From Corynebacterium argentoratense DSM 44202 (GTDB taxonomy: Bacteria > Actinomycetota > Actinomycetes > Mycobacteriales > Mycobacteriaceae): 64,000 nucleotides of DNA. The stretch is taken from contig NC_022198.1 in assembly GCF_000590555.1 (NCBI RefSeq), positions 1,730,028 to 1,794,027 on the forward strand. Direction: 5' to 3'. Below the pieces are notes generated by a model. That model ran no database searches. It had not been told where the DNA came from and saw only the letters and a program-made list of their open reading frames with translations. The stretch's first letter is position 1. Each line of letters opens with the position of its first letter. The position numbers and the translations under genes are program-made. Below, piece after piece: positions 43,920 through 53,441 of this stretch.

Positions 43920-45329
43920 TTAGAGAATATCGCCAGGTGTGTAGGCCGCAGCTTCTGGATGCTCATCAACCTTGGCCTGAATCCTAGCCAGCACGCGATC
44001 CACCTGGGACTCTGCGGCCCCAACAAAGGCATGGCGATCAGCCAACGCGGCGTCCAGATCCTCCTTGCTCATCGGCAGACGCGGATCCGCAGCCAAACGC
44101 TCAATGAGATCCTGGCCGCCACCGTTTTCACGCATGTTCAACGCAACCGCAACGGCGTGCTCCTTGATAACCTCGTGTGCTTCCTCGCGTCCCACGCCCG
44201 CACGCACGGCAGCCATCAAAATACGGGTCGTAGCAAGGAAGGGCAGGTAGCGTTCAAGCTCGCGGGCAATCATCGCGGGGAACACACCGAACTCATCCAA
44301 CACCGTCAGGAAGGTTTCAAACATTCCGTCGAGAGCGAAGAAGGCATCCGGCAAAGCCACGCGGCGAACCACCGAACAGAAAACATCGCCCTCGTTCCAC
44401 TGCTGGCCCGACAAATCAGCAACCATCGTCAGGTAGCCGCGAAGAATAATCTGCAAACCACCGACGCGTTCGCAGGAACGAGCATTCATCTTGTGGGGCA
44501 TAGCGGAAGAACCAACCTGCCCCTCCTTGAAGCCCTCCGTCACGGTCTCGTTACCAGCCATCAGGCGTATGGTGTGAGCCAAAGACGAGGGGCCGGCACC
44601 CAATTGGACCAGGGCTGACACGGCGTCAAAATCCAGAGAACGCGGGTAGACCTGGCCGACGGAATCGAAAATTCGATCAAAGCCCAGGTGCTCGGCGATA
44701 CGACGCTCCAAAGCATCGAGGTTGCTCTGGGATCCCGTCAGATCCAGCATGTCCTGGGCGGTACCCATCGGGCCCTTGATGCCACGCAGCGGGTAGCGGC
44801 CCAAAAGATCCTCGGCTCGATCAATAGCCACCAGCAGCTCGTCAGCGGCAGAGGCGAATCGCTTACCCAAGGTGGTGGCCTGTGCGGCAACGTTGTGGGA
44901 ACGGCCAGCCATCACCAGGCTGCGGTTTTCCTCCGCACGCACACCGATGCGGGCGGCGACCGCAATGGCCTTGTCTCGCATGAGCTCCAGGGAGCGGTAA
45001 ATCTGCAACTGCTCGACGTTTTCCGTCAGGTCACGGCTAGTCATGCCCTTGTGGATATGCTCGTAGCCAGCCAAAGCATTGAACTCTTCAATACGGGCCT
45101 TGACGTCGTGTCGGGTCACGCGTTCACGCGCCGCGATCGACTCCAAGTTGACTTCATCAATGTGGGCCTCGTAGGCGGCGATTGCTTCATCCGGAATGTC
45201 GATGCCCTGGTCCTTCTGGGCCTTCATCACGGCGATCCACAATTGGCGCTCCAGAACAATCTTGTGTTCGGGGCTCCACAGGCGAACAAGTTCGTCGCTG
45301 GCGTATCGGTTGGCTAGTACGTTTTTCAT
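43920..45329 (-). CDS. purB: Adenylosuccinate lyase PurB
   Basis: Fumarase/aspartase-superfamily lyase, 469 aa, acts twice in purine synthesis by removing fumarate from SAICAR and adenylosuccinate. The superfamily signature is GSSAMPHKMNARSCERV (about residues 270-286). TSRDLTENVEQLQIYR and MAGRSHNVAAQATTLGKRFA contain the active-site Thr/Ser and His. It overlaps the upstream aminotransferase by 4 nt. Confidence 0.96.
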   Translation of the reverse strand: MKNVLANRYASDELVRLWSPEHKIVLERQLWIAVMKAQKDQGIDIPDEAIAAYEAHIDEVNLESIAARERVTRHDVKARIEEFNALAGYEHIHKGMTSRDLTENVEQLQIYRSLELMRDKAIAVAARIGVRAEENRSLVMAGRSHNVAAQATTLGKRFASAADELLVAIDRAEDLLGRYPLRGIKGPMGTAQDMLDLTGSQSNLDALERRIAEHLGFDRIFDSVGQVYPRSLDFDAVSALVQLGAGPSSLAHTIRLMAGNETVTEGFKEGQVGSSAMPHKMNARSCERVGGLQIILRGYLTMVADLSGQQWNEGDVFCSVVRRVALPDAFFALDGMFETFLTVLDEFGVFPAMIARELERYLPFLATTRILMAAVRAGVGREEAHEVIKEHAVAVALNMRENGGGQDLIERLAADPRLPMSKEDLDAALADRHAFVGAAESQVDRVLARIQAKVDEHPEAAAYTPGDIL

Positions 45330-46531
45330 GAATGTTCCTCGGTGTTAAACAGACGCGGTTTAATGCTAGTCGATTTCAGATAGTTGGCCGCGAGAATATC
45401 CATCGCCGCGCCAAGTTCCGTGGTGTCGCAGCAAAAACTGATGCGAACGTAGCGGTGGCCATCAACCTCGTCGAAGTCGATGCCCGGCGCGATCGCGATG
45501 CGGAAGCGGTCCAAAAGCTCGTTGCACCACGCCTCGGAGTCATCGGTGAGGGATGAGACATCTACCCAGGCGTAGAAAGCGCCCTCGATGGGGGCGTGGG
45601 GCAGGGCACCTTCTAGTGCTGTGCTGAGTAGTTCGCGGTTGCGCGCGTAATGAGCGACGTGCGCTTGTGGTTCCTCGGAGTCGAAGGCCCCCAGTGCGGC
45701 GTATTGTGAAACTGCTGGCGCGCATAAAGCGAGGTTGCCTTGGATGTCGACGACCATGTCCCGCAAGCTCGGCGGTAGGAGGAGCCACCCGACCCTCCAG
45801 CCGGTCATTGAATAGAACTTGGAAAAGGATCCAACGACCACCACGTTGTGCTCCACCACATCTCCACGCATACCCCACGCACTGGTGCAGGTGTGGTCGG
45901 TGTATTCCAAACCGTGGTAGATCTCGTCGGAAATAAGGATGACGCCGCGTTGCTGGCAGACGCGCGCAATCGCTTCCAGTTCATCCGACTCGATGATGGT
46001 TCCGGTGGGGTTGGCTGGGCTGGTGACAATGACCGCGGCTACCTCAGGGTGCTCTGCGAGCATGCCTTCCACCATTGGGGCGGTGGGCTGGAAGCGGGTG
46101 TCCATGCCGCACGGCATCTCGACTACGCCGCATCCGATGCTGCGCAGCAGGTTGCGGTAGGCCGGGTATCCGGGCCGCGCCATCGCCACGGCGACCTGCC
46201 CGTCAGCAGAGGCCTCCCCCACGACGTCATTATTGCGTACTTCCCGCGCTTTTAGGGCTTTGAGCGCCATAAATAGGGCAGTTAGCCCGCCGGAAGCCCC
46301 GGTGGTTACCACCACGTCATCAGCGGTGGATCCCGGGTAGTCTTCGGCGATGCGCTGGCGGAGTTGCGGGATACCTTCGATGGCTGTGTATCCCAGCGGC
46401 AGGCTGCCCATTGCCTCGCATGCCGCATCTAGAGCCGTGCGAGGAGCTCCTGTTGGGGGCTGGCCCACGCACAAGACAATGTCTCTCGGCTGGTTAGCCC
46501 GGGAGACAAGATCCATCACGCGAAACTTCAT
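45326..46531 (-). CDS. Pyridoxal-phosphate aminotransferase class I/II
   Basis: 401 aa, fold type I aminotransferase. The cofactor lysine is in VGSFSKFYSMTGWRVGWL (about residue 240). VTTGASGGLTALFMAL and TSPANPTGT flank the cofactor phosphate site, and the C-terminal arginine is in YVRISFCC. Amino-acid specificity (aspartate, aromatic or other) cannot be told by eye. It overlaps purB by 4 nt and lies 3 nt after the potassium regulator gene, so it belongs to the same transcript. Confidence 0.9.
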   Translation of the reverse strand: MKFRVMDLVSRANQPRDIVLCVGQPPTGAPRTALDAACEAMGSLPLGYTAIEGIPQLRQRIAEDYPGSTADDVVVTTGASGGLTALFMALKALKAREVRNNDVVGEASADGQVAVAMARPGYPAYRNLLRSIGCGVVEMPCGMDTRFQPTAPMVEGMLAEHPEVAAVIVTSPANPTGTIIESDELEAIARVCQQRGVILISDEIYHGLEYTDHTCTSAWGMRGDVVEHNVVVVGSFSKFYSMTGWRVGWLLLPPSLRDMVVDIQGNLALCAPAVSQYAALGAFDSEEPQAHVAHYARNRELLSTALEGALPHAPIEGAFYAWVDVSSLTDDSEAWCNELLDRFRIAIAPGIDFDEVDGHRYVRISFCCDTTELGAAMDILAANYLKSTSIKPRLFNTEEHS

Positions 46532-46534
46532 CGG

Positions 46535-47188
46535 CTAGTCGCTCTCGCCGAATTTCTCGAGCTCGCGCACCGGCCCCGCGGCGATCACCAAATCACCCGG
46601 CTGCAACACTGTGCCGGGCTCTGGCAAAGAAAATACGCCCTCAGCCGGTTTGATCGCCACGATGCTCACCGGGCACTGCTCAATAGGCTTGCCGATCATC
46701 GACACCGGCGGCGCCAACTTGACCATTGCGAAGTTACGATCGAACTCAATGTATTCCTCAAGGCGGCCGGACATCAGGTGCGCAACGCGACGTCCGGTAT
46801 CCCTTTCAGGCCGCACCACATGGTGCACGCCGATCTTGTTCAGGATCTTCGCGTGACTGTCGTTATCCGCTTTCGCCCACACGCTGGAAACCCCCAGGTC
46901 GATCACAGCGGAAGCAGTCAGAACAGACGCGCCCATGTCGGAGCCAATGGCGATCACGACGCGCTGAGCCTCGTGCACACTGAGTTGCTTGAGTGCCTCG
47001 ATATTGGTGGTGTCAGCGGTCACCACGTGTGTGAGGACCTGCGCCGCAGCGGAAACAATGTTTTCGTCGGCGTCAACACCCAACACCTCCACACCGGAGT
47101 GCACGAGCTCCTCCCCCAAGGCCAAGCCGAAGCGGCCCAAACCGAGAATGATCACCGGTGGGGTCTTGGAACCGCGAGAACTAAACAT
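46535..47188 (-). CDS. Trk/Ktr potassium uptake regulatory subunit (RCK protein)
   Basis: 217 aa from the ATG at 47188, one base after the stop of the channel gene; a TTG at 47212 would add eight residues. The nucleotide-binding domain has ILGLGRFGLALGEELV with GVDADEN as the acidic end of the second strand, and a C-terminal RCK_C domain near VKLAPPVSMIGKPIEQCPV. It senses nucleotides and gates the potassium channel subunit encoded just upstream. Confidence 0.92.
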   Translation of the reverse strand: MFSSRGSKTPPVIILGLGRFGLALGEELVHSGVEVLGVDADENIVSAAAQVLTHVVTADTTNIEALKQLSVHEAQRVVIAIGSDMGASVLTASAVIDLGVSSVWAKADNDSHAKILNKIGVHHVVRPERDTGRRVAHLMSGRLEEYIEFDRNFAMVKLAPPVSMIGKPIEQCPVSIVAIKPAEGVFSLPEPGTVLQPGDLVIAAGPVRELEKFGESD

Positions 47189-47189
47189 G

Positions 47190-48542
47190 TTAACCAATGA
47201 GGGGCCTTTCAACAGGGTAGGAGTACTGGCGACGTTGGGAACGCGCCGCCATAGCTGCCACCAGGGTGATGGGGCCGATACGCCCCGAGTACATAAGGAC
47301 AGTGATCAGTAGTTTCGCGCTCACCGGCAAACTTCCGGTGATACCGGTGGACAATCCGACGGTTGCGAACGCCGAAATCACCTCGAACACAAGTTGATGG
47401 GTGGAAAACTCCGGGGCAAGCAACTGCACCAGGCCGATAGCCACCACGACGATCGAACCCGCCAGCACGAACACAGCCAAAGCCTGACGCATGGTGCGGT
47501 TGGGGATGCGCCGCTCGGACAGCAGGGTGTATTCGTCACCACGGATTTCGCTCACCATCACCGCAAGCAGTACAGCAACAGTGGTGATCTTCACGCCACC
47601 TGCGGTACCACCAGAACCGCCACCGATGAACATCATGATGTCACTCAAAATCAGTGTCGAGGGGTGGAAAGCACCCACATCAATGGCGTTAAAACCAGCG
47701 CTTCTTGTAGACACCGACTGGAAAATGGCGTTAGAGATTTTGCCGAGGATACTCAACCCACTCAGGGCGCCGTTCCACTCCAACACGGCAACGCCCAAGG
47801 CGCCGACGCTCCACAGAATCAGGGAGCCGGCAACAACAAACTGCGTGGTCAGCGACAGCCGAGGCAGGTGCTTAAACCCTTGGGTGCGGCGGCGCAGACG
47901 CAAGGTTAGCTCTAGCAGCACGGGGTAGCCCACGCCGCCGATCATGATGGCGCAGGCGATGGGGAACAGCAGCCCAATGTCGTTGACAAAGAGCACCAGG
48001 TTGTTGCTTTCCAGCGAGAAGCCCCCGTTGTTGAACGCAGAAATGGAGTGGAAGGTACCCTGCCAGATCGCGGAGCCCCAGTCGTAGCCGTAGCTGAAGT
48101 GGAACTTGGCGATGAGGAACGTCGCGATAACCCCCTCGACCGCAGCGGTGAAACTCAACGTTGCGACCAGCAGGGTCTTAACATCACCCAGTTGGTTGCC
48201 GCCGCGCCCCTCAGCCGATGCGTTGAGGCGGGACTTGACACCGATCTGGCCGGCGATCACCCAGCTTGCGATGGTCGCGAGGGTCATGATGCCTAGACCA
48301 CCCAGTTGGATGAGCATCATGATCACCGCTTGGCCAAAGTGGCTCCAGTAGGTTGCAGTGTCTACCACAATCAAACCCGTCAAACATACTGCTGACGTCG
48401 CGGTGAACAACGCGGTCACGAAATCCGCACTGCCGTCGGCGCGCGACATGGGCAGTAGCAGCAGGGTGGTGCCGACAAGAACCAACAGTGCGAAGCTACC
48501 GGCAACCAGTTGTGCTGGCGAAAAACTATGTGAATCCTTCAT
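47190..48542 (-). CDS. Trk/Ktr potassium uptake channel subunit
   Basis: 450 aa with four repeated M1-P-M2 units typical of TrkH/KtrB. The four pore loops are visible as TSAVCLTGL, HSISAFNNGGF, STRSAGFN and FATVGLSTGI. The C-terminus YSYPVERPLIG is the usual cytoplasmic end. It pairs with the RCK subunit to import potassium. It lies 15 nt after the purD stop on the same strand. Confidence 0.93.
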   Translation of the reverse strand: MKDSHSFSPAQLVAGSFALLVLVGTTLLLLPMSRADGSADFVTALFTATSAVCLTGLIVVDTATYWSHFGQAVIMMLIQLGGLGIMTLATIASWVIAGQIGVKSRLNASAEGRGGNQLGDVKTLLVATLSFTAAVEGVIATFLIAKFHFSYGYDWGSAIWQGTFHSISAFNNGGFSLESNNLVLFVNDIGLLFPIACAIMIGGVGYPVLLELTLRLRRRTQGFKHLPRLSLTTQFVVAGSLILWSVGALGVAVLEWNGALSGLSILGKISNAIFQSVSTRSAGFNAIDVGAFHPSTLILSDIMMFIGGGSGGTAGGVKITTVAVLLAVMVSEIRGDEYTLLSERRIPNRTMRQALAVFVLAGSIVVVAIGLVQLLAPEFSTHQLVFEVISAFATVGLSTGITGSLPVSAKLLITVLMYSGRIGPITLVAAMAARSQRRQYSYPVERPLIG

Positions 48543-48557
48543 GGGACTAGCTGGGGG

Positions 48558-49847
48558 CTAATTTGGAATGGTGATGCGGCCTTCGACAGCAGGCAGCGCA
48601 ATGTCGGTGCGGTAGTGCCCGCCATCCAAGTTGATCTGTTCCAGGCGCTTGTAGGCGGCATCGCGGGCTTGCTCCAAAGTTGCCCCATGCGCCACGACGT
48701 TGAGTACTCGCCCACCTGCGGACACCAACTCACCGTTCTCGCCCCGTGAGGTTCCTGCGTGCAGAACCACCGCGACGTCATCACTGTCTGCATTGTCTGT
48801 GTTTTCGGCACCGGTGATGACGCCGCCGGTGACAGGCTTTTCGGGATAGCCCGGGGCTCCAAGCACGACGGTAAGTGCGTAGCCTTCGCGCCAAGTCAAG
48901 GGCGGCAGGTCGGCGAGCTCACCGCGGGCGACTGCTGCGAGCACGTCATCGAGTGGGGTTTCGAGCATCATCAGCACGGCTTGGGTTTCTGGGTCGCCGA
49001 AACGGCAGTTGAATTCGACAACTGCGGGGCCTTCGCTACCCCACGCGAGGCCGGCGTACAGCAAGCCTTGGTAGGGGTTTCCGCGGCGCACCATTTCGCG
49101 GGCGACCGGCACACATACTTCGTCGACGATGCGTTGCACACCGTCCGTGGGCAGCCACGGAAGCGGCGTGTAGGCACCCATGCCACCGGTGTTGGGGCCT
49201 TCGTCGTTATCGCGCACGCGCTTGTGGTCTTGTGCGGGCAGCAGGGGCACCACGGTTTCGCCATCTACCAGGCAGAACAGTGACACTTCAGGGCCGTCGA
49301 GGAAGCTTTCCAGCAACACGGGGTTGCCGGCCTTGTGCACGGCGTTGACGTGTGCGCGCGCCTCGTTAATGTTCGGGGTGACAACAACACCTTTACCGCC
49401 GGCCAGGCCATCGTCTTTGACGACCCATGTGGGGCCGAAGCGGTCGAGGGCTGCGTCGATTTCCTCTGGGGTGGAGCCTGCGGGGACCACTTCGGCGTGT
49501 GCGGTGCGAACCCCCGCTTCAGCCATGACGTCTTTGGCGAAGGCTTTAGAACCCTCGATTTGGGCGGCCGCCTGGGAGGGGCCGAACACCAGGAAACCCG
49601 CGTGGCGCAGCGCGTCGGAGACACCGGCAACGAGCGGGATTTCCGGGCCGACGACGATGAGGTCGGGCTTGATGTCCTGCGCCAGTGCCACCATGTTTGC
49701 TTGGTCGTCCACTACCCCCTTGTGGAGGGTGGCGAGGTCAGCCATTCCGGCGTTTCCGGGCACCACGTGTAGCTCGTTGTGTGGGGCTTTCATGCCAGTT
49801 AGGAGGGCGTGTTCGCGGGCTCCGGACCCGATGACGAGAATGCGCAT
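48558..49847 (-). CDS. purD: Phosphoribosylamine-glycine ligase PurD
   Basis: GAR synthetase, 429 aa from the ATG at 49847; the frame reaching 50159 lacks similarity. It is an ATP-grasp enzyme of purine synthesis. The N-terminal loop is [34 protein letters not shown] binds ATP, and [14 protein letters not shown] holds the catalytic metal site. TAGGAT ends 7 nt before the ATG, pointing to a leaderless mRNA. It is divergent from the HIT gene with 27 nt between starts. Confidence 0.96.
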   Translation of the reverse strand: MRILVIGSGAREHALLTGMKAPHNELHVVPGNAGMADLATLHKGVVDDQANMVALAQDIKPDLIVVGPEIPLVAGVSDALRHAGFLVFGPSQAAAQIEGSKAFAKDVMAEAGVRTAHAEVVPAGSTPEEIDAALDRFGPTWVVKDDGLAGGKGVVVTPNINEARAHVNAVHKAGNPVLLESFLDGPEVSLFCLVDGETVVPLLPAQDHKRVRDNDEGPNTGGMGAYTPLPWLPTDGVQRIVDEVCVPVAREMVRRGNPYQGLLYAGLAWGSEGPAVVEFNCRFGDPETQAVLMMLETPLDDVLAAVARGELADLPPLTWREGYALTVVLGAPGYPEKPVTGGVITGAENTDNADSDDVAVVLHAGTSRGENGELVSAGGRVLNVVAHGATLEQARDAAYKRLEQINLDGGHYRTDIALPAVEGRITIPN

Positions 49848-49874
49848 GTGTTCTATCCTAGTATTGTCGAACTC

Positions 49875-50267
49875 ATGTCTAGCGTGTTTAGTAAAATCAT
49901 TGCGGGTGAGCTTCCGGGCCGTTTCGTCTATCGGGATGATTCGGTTGTTGCGTTTTTGACCATTGAGCCTTTCACCCCCGGCCACACTTTGGTTGTTCCG
50001 GTGGAGGAGGTCGACAAGTGGACCGATCTCTCGCCGGAGCTTTGGGCTCACCTCAACGCGGTAGCTCAGAAGGTCGGTCGGGCTGTGATGGATGTGACTG
50101 GCACGGAGCGTGCCGCTTACATGATCGCCGGCTTCGAGGTGCCTCACACCCACATCCACGTGTTTGGGGCCAACGGTATGGATGAGATCACCGCGCCTCC
50201 GATGCCTTCGCTTGATGACGCCGCGATGGATGATCTCGCCGCGCGTCTGGCTGAGGCACTGGGTTAA
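49875..50267 (+). CDS. HIT-family nucleotide hydrolase
   Basis: 130 aa histidine-triad protein with the active-site motif [12 protein letters not shown] (about residues 86-97), and the usual N-terminus [23 protein letters not shown]. Members hydrolyse AMP-linked compounds such as AMP-lysine or adenosine phosphoramidate. The last 25 residues include [18 protein letters not shown], whose DDAA is an in-frame imprint of the dispersed 10-mer at 50216-50225. Confidence 0.94.
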   Translation: MSSVFSKIIAGELPGRFVYRDDSVVAFLTIEPFTPGHTLVVPVEEVDKWTDLSPELWAHLNAVAQKVGRAVMDVTGTERAAYMIAGFEVPHTHIHVFGANGMDEITAPPMPSLDDAAMDDLAARLAEALG

Positions 50268-50281
50268 GCCGCATACAAGCG

Positions 50282-50956
50282 ATGACTATCGTCCAGCAGT
50301 TGATGCGTCTGGTTCCCCGGCGGGGAACGTTGCCGGAGCCTCTAGCTTTGGAGGGCCACGATCGCGCTGTTGTGTTTTTGCATGGCAGTTTTGGTTCCTC
50401 CGGCAATTTCGAGGCGGCTGCGCGCGCTGTGCAGGCTGCTGGAATACCTACGGTGGGCGTTGATTATGCCCGCCGCGGTTTAGCGGATCTGGGGCACGGT
50501 GAGCAACAACTGGCCGAGGCTGTTCGTGATGTGTTGCGCCATGTCCCGGTGGTGGATTTGGTGGGACATTCTTTGGGTGGCTACATGGCGTTTCGTCTTG
50601 CTGCTCGGCCGGAGTTTGCGGGGCGGATCCGAAGCATTGTGGGGTTAGGGGCTGCGTTTAAGGGAATGCCTGTGACGGGTACTCGCCTGCAGCGCCGCAT
50701 GATCCGTTGGCTAGTGGGCCCCAGTTTCGATCAGTTAATTTTCGAGGTTCCGCCCTCACCCGATAAGCACATACATCCGGATTTGATGGTTGTGTCTGTG
50801 GTCAGTGATGCTGATACCGTGGTTCCCCGTTCAAGTTCCAATGTGGAAGACATTGGCCGCGTCGTACACGTCGATGGTGTTGAGCACGGGAAGATGACGG
50901 ACCTAGTGGCGCATATTCTTGAGGCGCTCGATATCCCTTCGGCCCACACGGCTTAG
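50282..50956 (+). CDS. Alpha/beta hydrolase (lipase-like)
   Basis: 224 aa. The oxyanion region is [15 protein letters not shown], the nucleophile elbow is [11 protein letters not shown] (about residues 98-108), and a late aspartate in [15 protein letters not shown] plus the histidine of VDGVEHGKM complete a likely triad. It is cytoplasmic by the absence of a signal peptide. The substrate is unknown. It lies 14 nt after the HIT gene and 24 nt before the ferredoxin. Confidence 0.88.
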   Translation: MTIVQQLMRLVPRRGTLPEPLALEGHDRAVVFLHGSFGSSGNFEAAARAVQAAGIPTVGVDYARRGLADLGHGEQQLAEAVRDVLRHVPVVDLVGHSLGGYMAFRLAARPEFAGRIRSIVGLGAAFKGMPVTGTRLQRRMIRWLVGPSFDQLIFEVPPSPDKHIHPDLMVVSVVSDADTVVPRSSSNVEDIGRVVHVDGVEHGKMTDLVAHILEALDIPSAHTA

Positions 50957-50980
50957 TGCTTGTAAGGAGCGTAGATTGTT

Positions 50981-51259
50981 ATGGCCCAGTGCGTAGTGGA
51001 AGTCGACGGCGAAGAATACTCATTCGAGTGGTCTGAGGGCACGCTGCTGCAAGCGATGCTTGATGCTGGTGTTCCGGCGCCCTATTCCTGCCAGGCCGGG
51101 CAGTGCGGCGCCTGTCAGTGCTACGTCGAGGGGGCTGCGACGACCATGCTGAACAACAATGTGCTCTTCGATGATGAGATTGCTGAGGGGCAGCGTTTGG
51201 CATGCCAGACTGTCCGCGACGGTGACGACGCTGCGGTCGAAGTGAGTTACTACTTTTAG
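50981..51259 (+). CDS. 2Fe-2S plant-type ferredoxin
   Basis: 92 aa with the ligand pattern CQAGQCGACQC...LACQT (Cys-x4-Cys-x2-Cys and a distal Cys), as in plant-type and phthalate-dioxygenase-reductase ferredoxin domains. AAGGAG lies 11 nt before the ATG. The stop codon TAG (51257-51259) overlaps the stop of the opposing kinase gene, so the two genes share their last bases. No partner reductase is adjacent. Confidence 0.93.
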   Translation: MAQCVVEVDGEEYSFEWSEGTLLQAMLDAGVPAPYSCQAGQCGACQCYVEGAATTMLNNNVLFDDEIAEGQRLACQTVRDGDDAAVEVSYYF

Positions 51260-52599
51260 TAGCTCGTGGGCAGGCGTAGTTCAAACACTGCCCCTCCTAG
51301 GTAGCAGCCATCGGTGTCGTTATGCACCGTGACCTCCCCACCGTGGGCGACTGCCAGGGATTGAACGATAGCGAGGCCCAGGCCGGAGCCACCGCTGGCT
51401 CGGGTGCGTGATTCATCGCTGCGATAGAAGCGCTCGAAGACGTGATCGAGGTCTTTGTCGGGCACTCCCCCACCATTGTCGGCAACAGTTACTCGCACTA
51501 TGGTGTCGTCGCAGCTGACTTGGATCAGCACGTGGTCGCCGCCGTGGATGAAGGCGTTGGACACCAGGTTGGTGAGGATGCGGTGAATTTGCGCGGGGTC
51601 GGTACTCACGACGGGGCAGGTTTCGCAGGTGTTTTCCACATCGAGTTGGCCACCGTATGCGACCCGTAGAGAACCGGCGACGCTCATGGCCTCGTCGAGG
51701 ACGTCGACGGGTTTACGCACCAGCGTGGATTCAGAGCGGGTCAGTGCTAGTAGGTCTTCCACTAGCAGGCTCATCCGCCCAGCTTCGGCTTCGATTTTGT
51801 CGATGACCATGTCCGCGTCCTGTGTGGCCCCGGAGCGGTACAGTTCGGCATATCCCCGAACGCTGGTCAGCGGGGTGCGAAGTTCGTGGGATGCGTCACC
51901 GACGAAGCGTCGCATTTGTTGTTCTTTTTCCTGGGCACTGACGATTGATTCCTGCAACTGCCCCAGCATCACGTTGAATGACGTCGCGAGGCTTGCGACC
52001 TCAACGGCCATCGCGGCGTCATTGGGGACGCGACGATCCAAGTCACCCGATGCGATTGCGGAGGCAGTGGCCTCGACTTCGCGCAAGGGGCGTAGTGCCC
52101 TGCGGACCGCATAGAGGCCGACGACTGCGACGACCAGCAGCACCAGCAAACCGATGACCAGTTGGACGCGGGCAAGACGCCCCAGGATCCAGTTTTCTTT
52201 TTCTAGGCTGCGTCCGACGATGGTTGTGGTTGAGCCTTGTTTACCGAGCATGACGCGCCACGGGCTCTTGTTGGGCGAGTTTGACGCGGCCGGCACCGTC
52301 TGCGGGGAGGAATGCAGCTGAGTGAGGTCTGGGGAAGAATCCGAATCGTTGAGGATGTAGGTGCCATCGTCACGGATTTTCATCACGTACATGGCAGAAG
52401 GCGGCCGGAGAGTACTAACGGCTGAGCCTGTGAGTAGTTCTTGGCGCCCAGCCCACCCGTTGAGGGCTTGGTCTAGGTCTTCATCAACTTTCGAATAGAT
52501 GTAGTCCTTCATGATGGACTCTACGACGGTAGAGCTGGCCGCCAACCCCGCGCCGCTGATGCTGAGCACCAGCAACACAAGCAGTGTGCGAAGTTTCAT
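51256..52599 (-). CDS. phoS: Sensor histidine kinase (PhoS-like)
   Basis: 447 aa. Two membrane helices (about residues 5-25 and 150-172) enclose a sensory domain. HAMP follows, then the phosphoacceptor H-box DASHELRTPLTSVRGYAE (His about residue 242) and the catalytic ATP domain with N-box NLVSNAFIHGG, DNGGGVPD and GGSGLGLAIV. It overlaps the response regulator gene by 1 nt. Position between ferredoxin and poxB agrees with the C. glutamicum phosphate-starvation pair phoR/phoS, hence the symbol, but phosphate as signal is inferred. Confidence 0.85.
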   Translation of the reverse strand: MKLRTLLVLLVLSISGAGLAASSTVVESIMKDYIYSKVDEDLDQALNGWAGRQELLTGSAVSTLRPPSAMYVMKIRDDGTYILNDSDSSPDLTQLHSSPQTVPAASNSPNKSPWRVMLGKQGSTTTIVGRSLEKENWILGRLARVQLVIGLLVLLVVAVVGLYAVRRALRPLREVEATASAIASGDLDRRVPNDAAMAVEVASLATSFNVMLGQLQESIVSAQEKEQQMRRFVGDASHELRTPLTSVRGYAELYRSGATQDADMVIDKIEAEAGRMSLLVEDLLALTRSESTLVRKPVDVLDEAMSVAGSLRVAYGGQLDVENTCETCPVVSTDPAQIHRILTNLVSNAFIHGGDHVLIQVSCDDTIVRVTVADNGGGVPDKDLDHVFERFYRSDESRTRASGGSGLGLAIVQSLAVAHGGEVTVHNDTDGCYLGGAVFELRLPTSY

Positions 52600-53294
52600 T
52601 AGTTTCGCGGCAGTCGAAGGACATAGCCGACGCCACGGACGGTGTGGATCAGCTCTTGGTCTGGATCAATCTTGCGGCGGAGGTAAGAGATGTAGGATTC
52701 GACGATGTTTCCGTCACCACCGAAATCGTAGTGCCACACGGCGTCAAGAATTTTGGCTTTGCTGAGCACTACCTCCGCGTTAAGCATGAGGTATTGCAGG
52801 AGGTTGAACTCGGTGGGCGACAGTTCGACGATTTTGCCGCCCTTGGTTACCTCGTGGGTGGCGTCGTTGAGGGTCAGGTCCGCATAGCTGAGCTCCGTGC
52901 TCGGGGTGTCGTCTTCCTGGGTGGCGCTGGACCTGCGCAGGATGACACGCAGGCGGGTGATGACTTCCTCCAAGGAAAAAGGCTTGGTGACATAGTCGTC
53001 CGCGCCGATGGTCAGCCCATGGATCCGGTGCTCGACGGCATCTTTTGCGGTGAGGAACAACACGGGGCCGTCGAAGCCTTTGGCACGCAACTGCGGCAGC
53101 AGATCGAAACCGGACATTCCGGGCATCATCACGTCAAGGATGAAGGCCTCGGGCTGGAAAACATCAGCCTTTTTCAGCGCTTCAGCTGCACTGCCTGCGG
53201 TTTCCACCTCGAACCCCTGGAACTTCAAACTGACGGACAGCAGTTCCACAATGTTCGGTTCGTCATCGACGACGAGTACGCGTGCCATATCCAT
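52599..53294 (-). CDS. phoR: OmpR-type response regulator (PhoR-like)
   Basis: 231 aa. The receiver domain has the acidic pair VDDE (about residues 10-13), the phosphorylated aspartate in AFILDVMMPGMSG and the lysine in FLTAKDA. The C-terminal winged helix carries the OmpR family features ELSPTEFNLLQYLMLNAEVV and the recognition helix VESYISYLRRKID. It is transcribed with, and ends inside, the kinase gene. It probably binds upstream of phosphate starvation genes, which lie outside this window. Confidence 0.88.
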   Translation of the reverse strand: MDMARVLVVDDEPNIVELLSVSLKFQGFEVETAGSAAEALKKADVFQPEAFILDVMMPGMSGFDLLPQLRAKGFDGPVLFLTAKDAVEHRIHGLTIGADDYVTKPFSLEEVITRLRVILRRSSATQEDDTPSTELSYADLTLNDATHEVTKGGKIVELSPTEFNLLQYLMLNAEVVLSKAKILDAVWHYDFGGDGNIVESYISYLRRKIDPDQELIHTVRGVGYVLRLPRN

Positions 53295-53441
53295 GCCCTC
53301 TACTTAAGACCGTAGCTCTGCAATAGCGCTTCGATACGGCTGTGAATTTCCTGTACATCAACTGCGCTGCTGTCCGGGTGTTGCAGCCATACAACACAGT
53401 GTAAAGGGCAGGCCTCGTAAAAGCCTGACCAGCGGGGGTGC

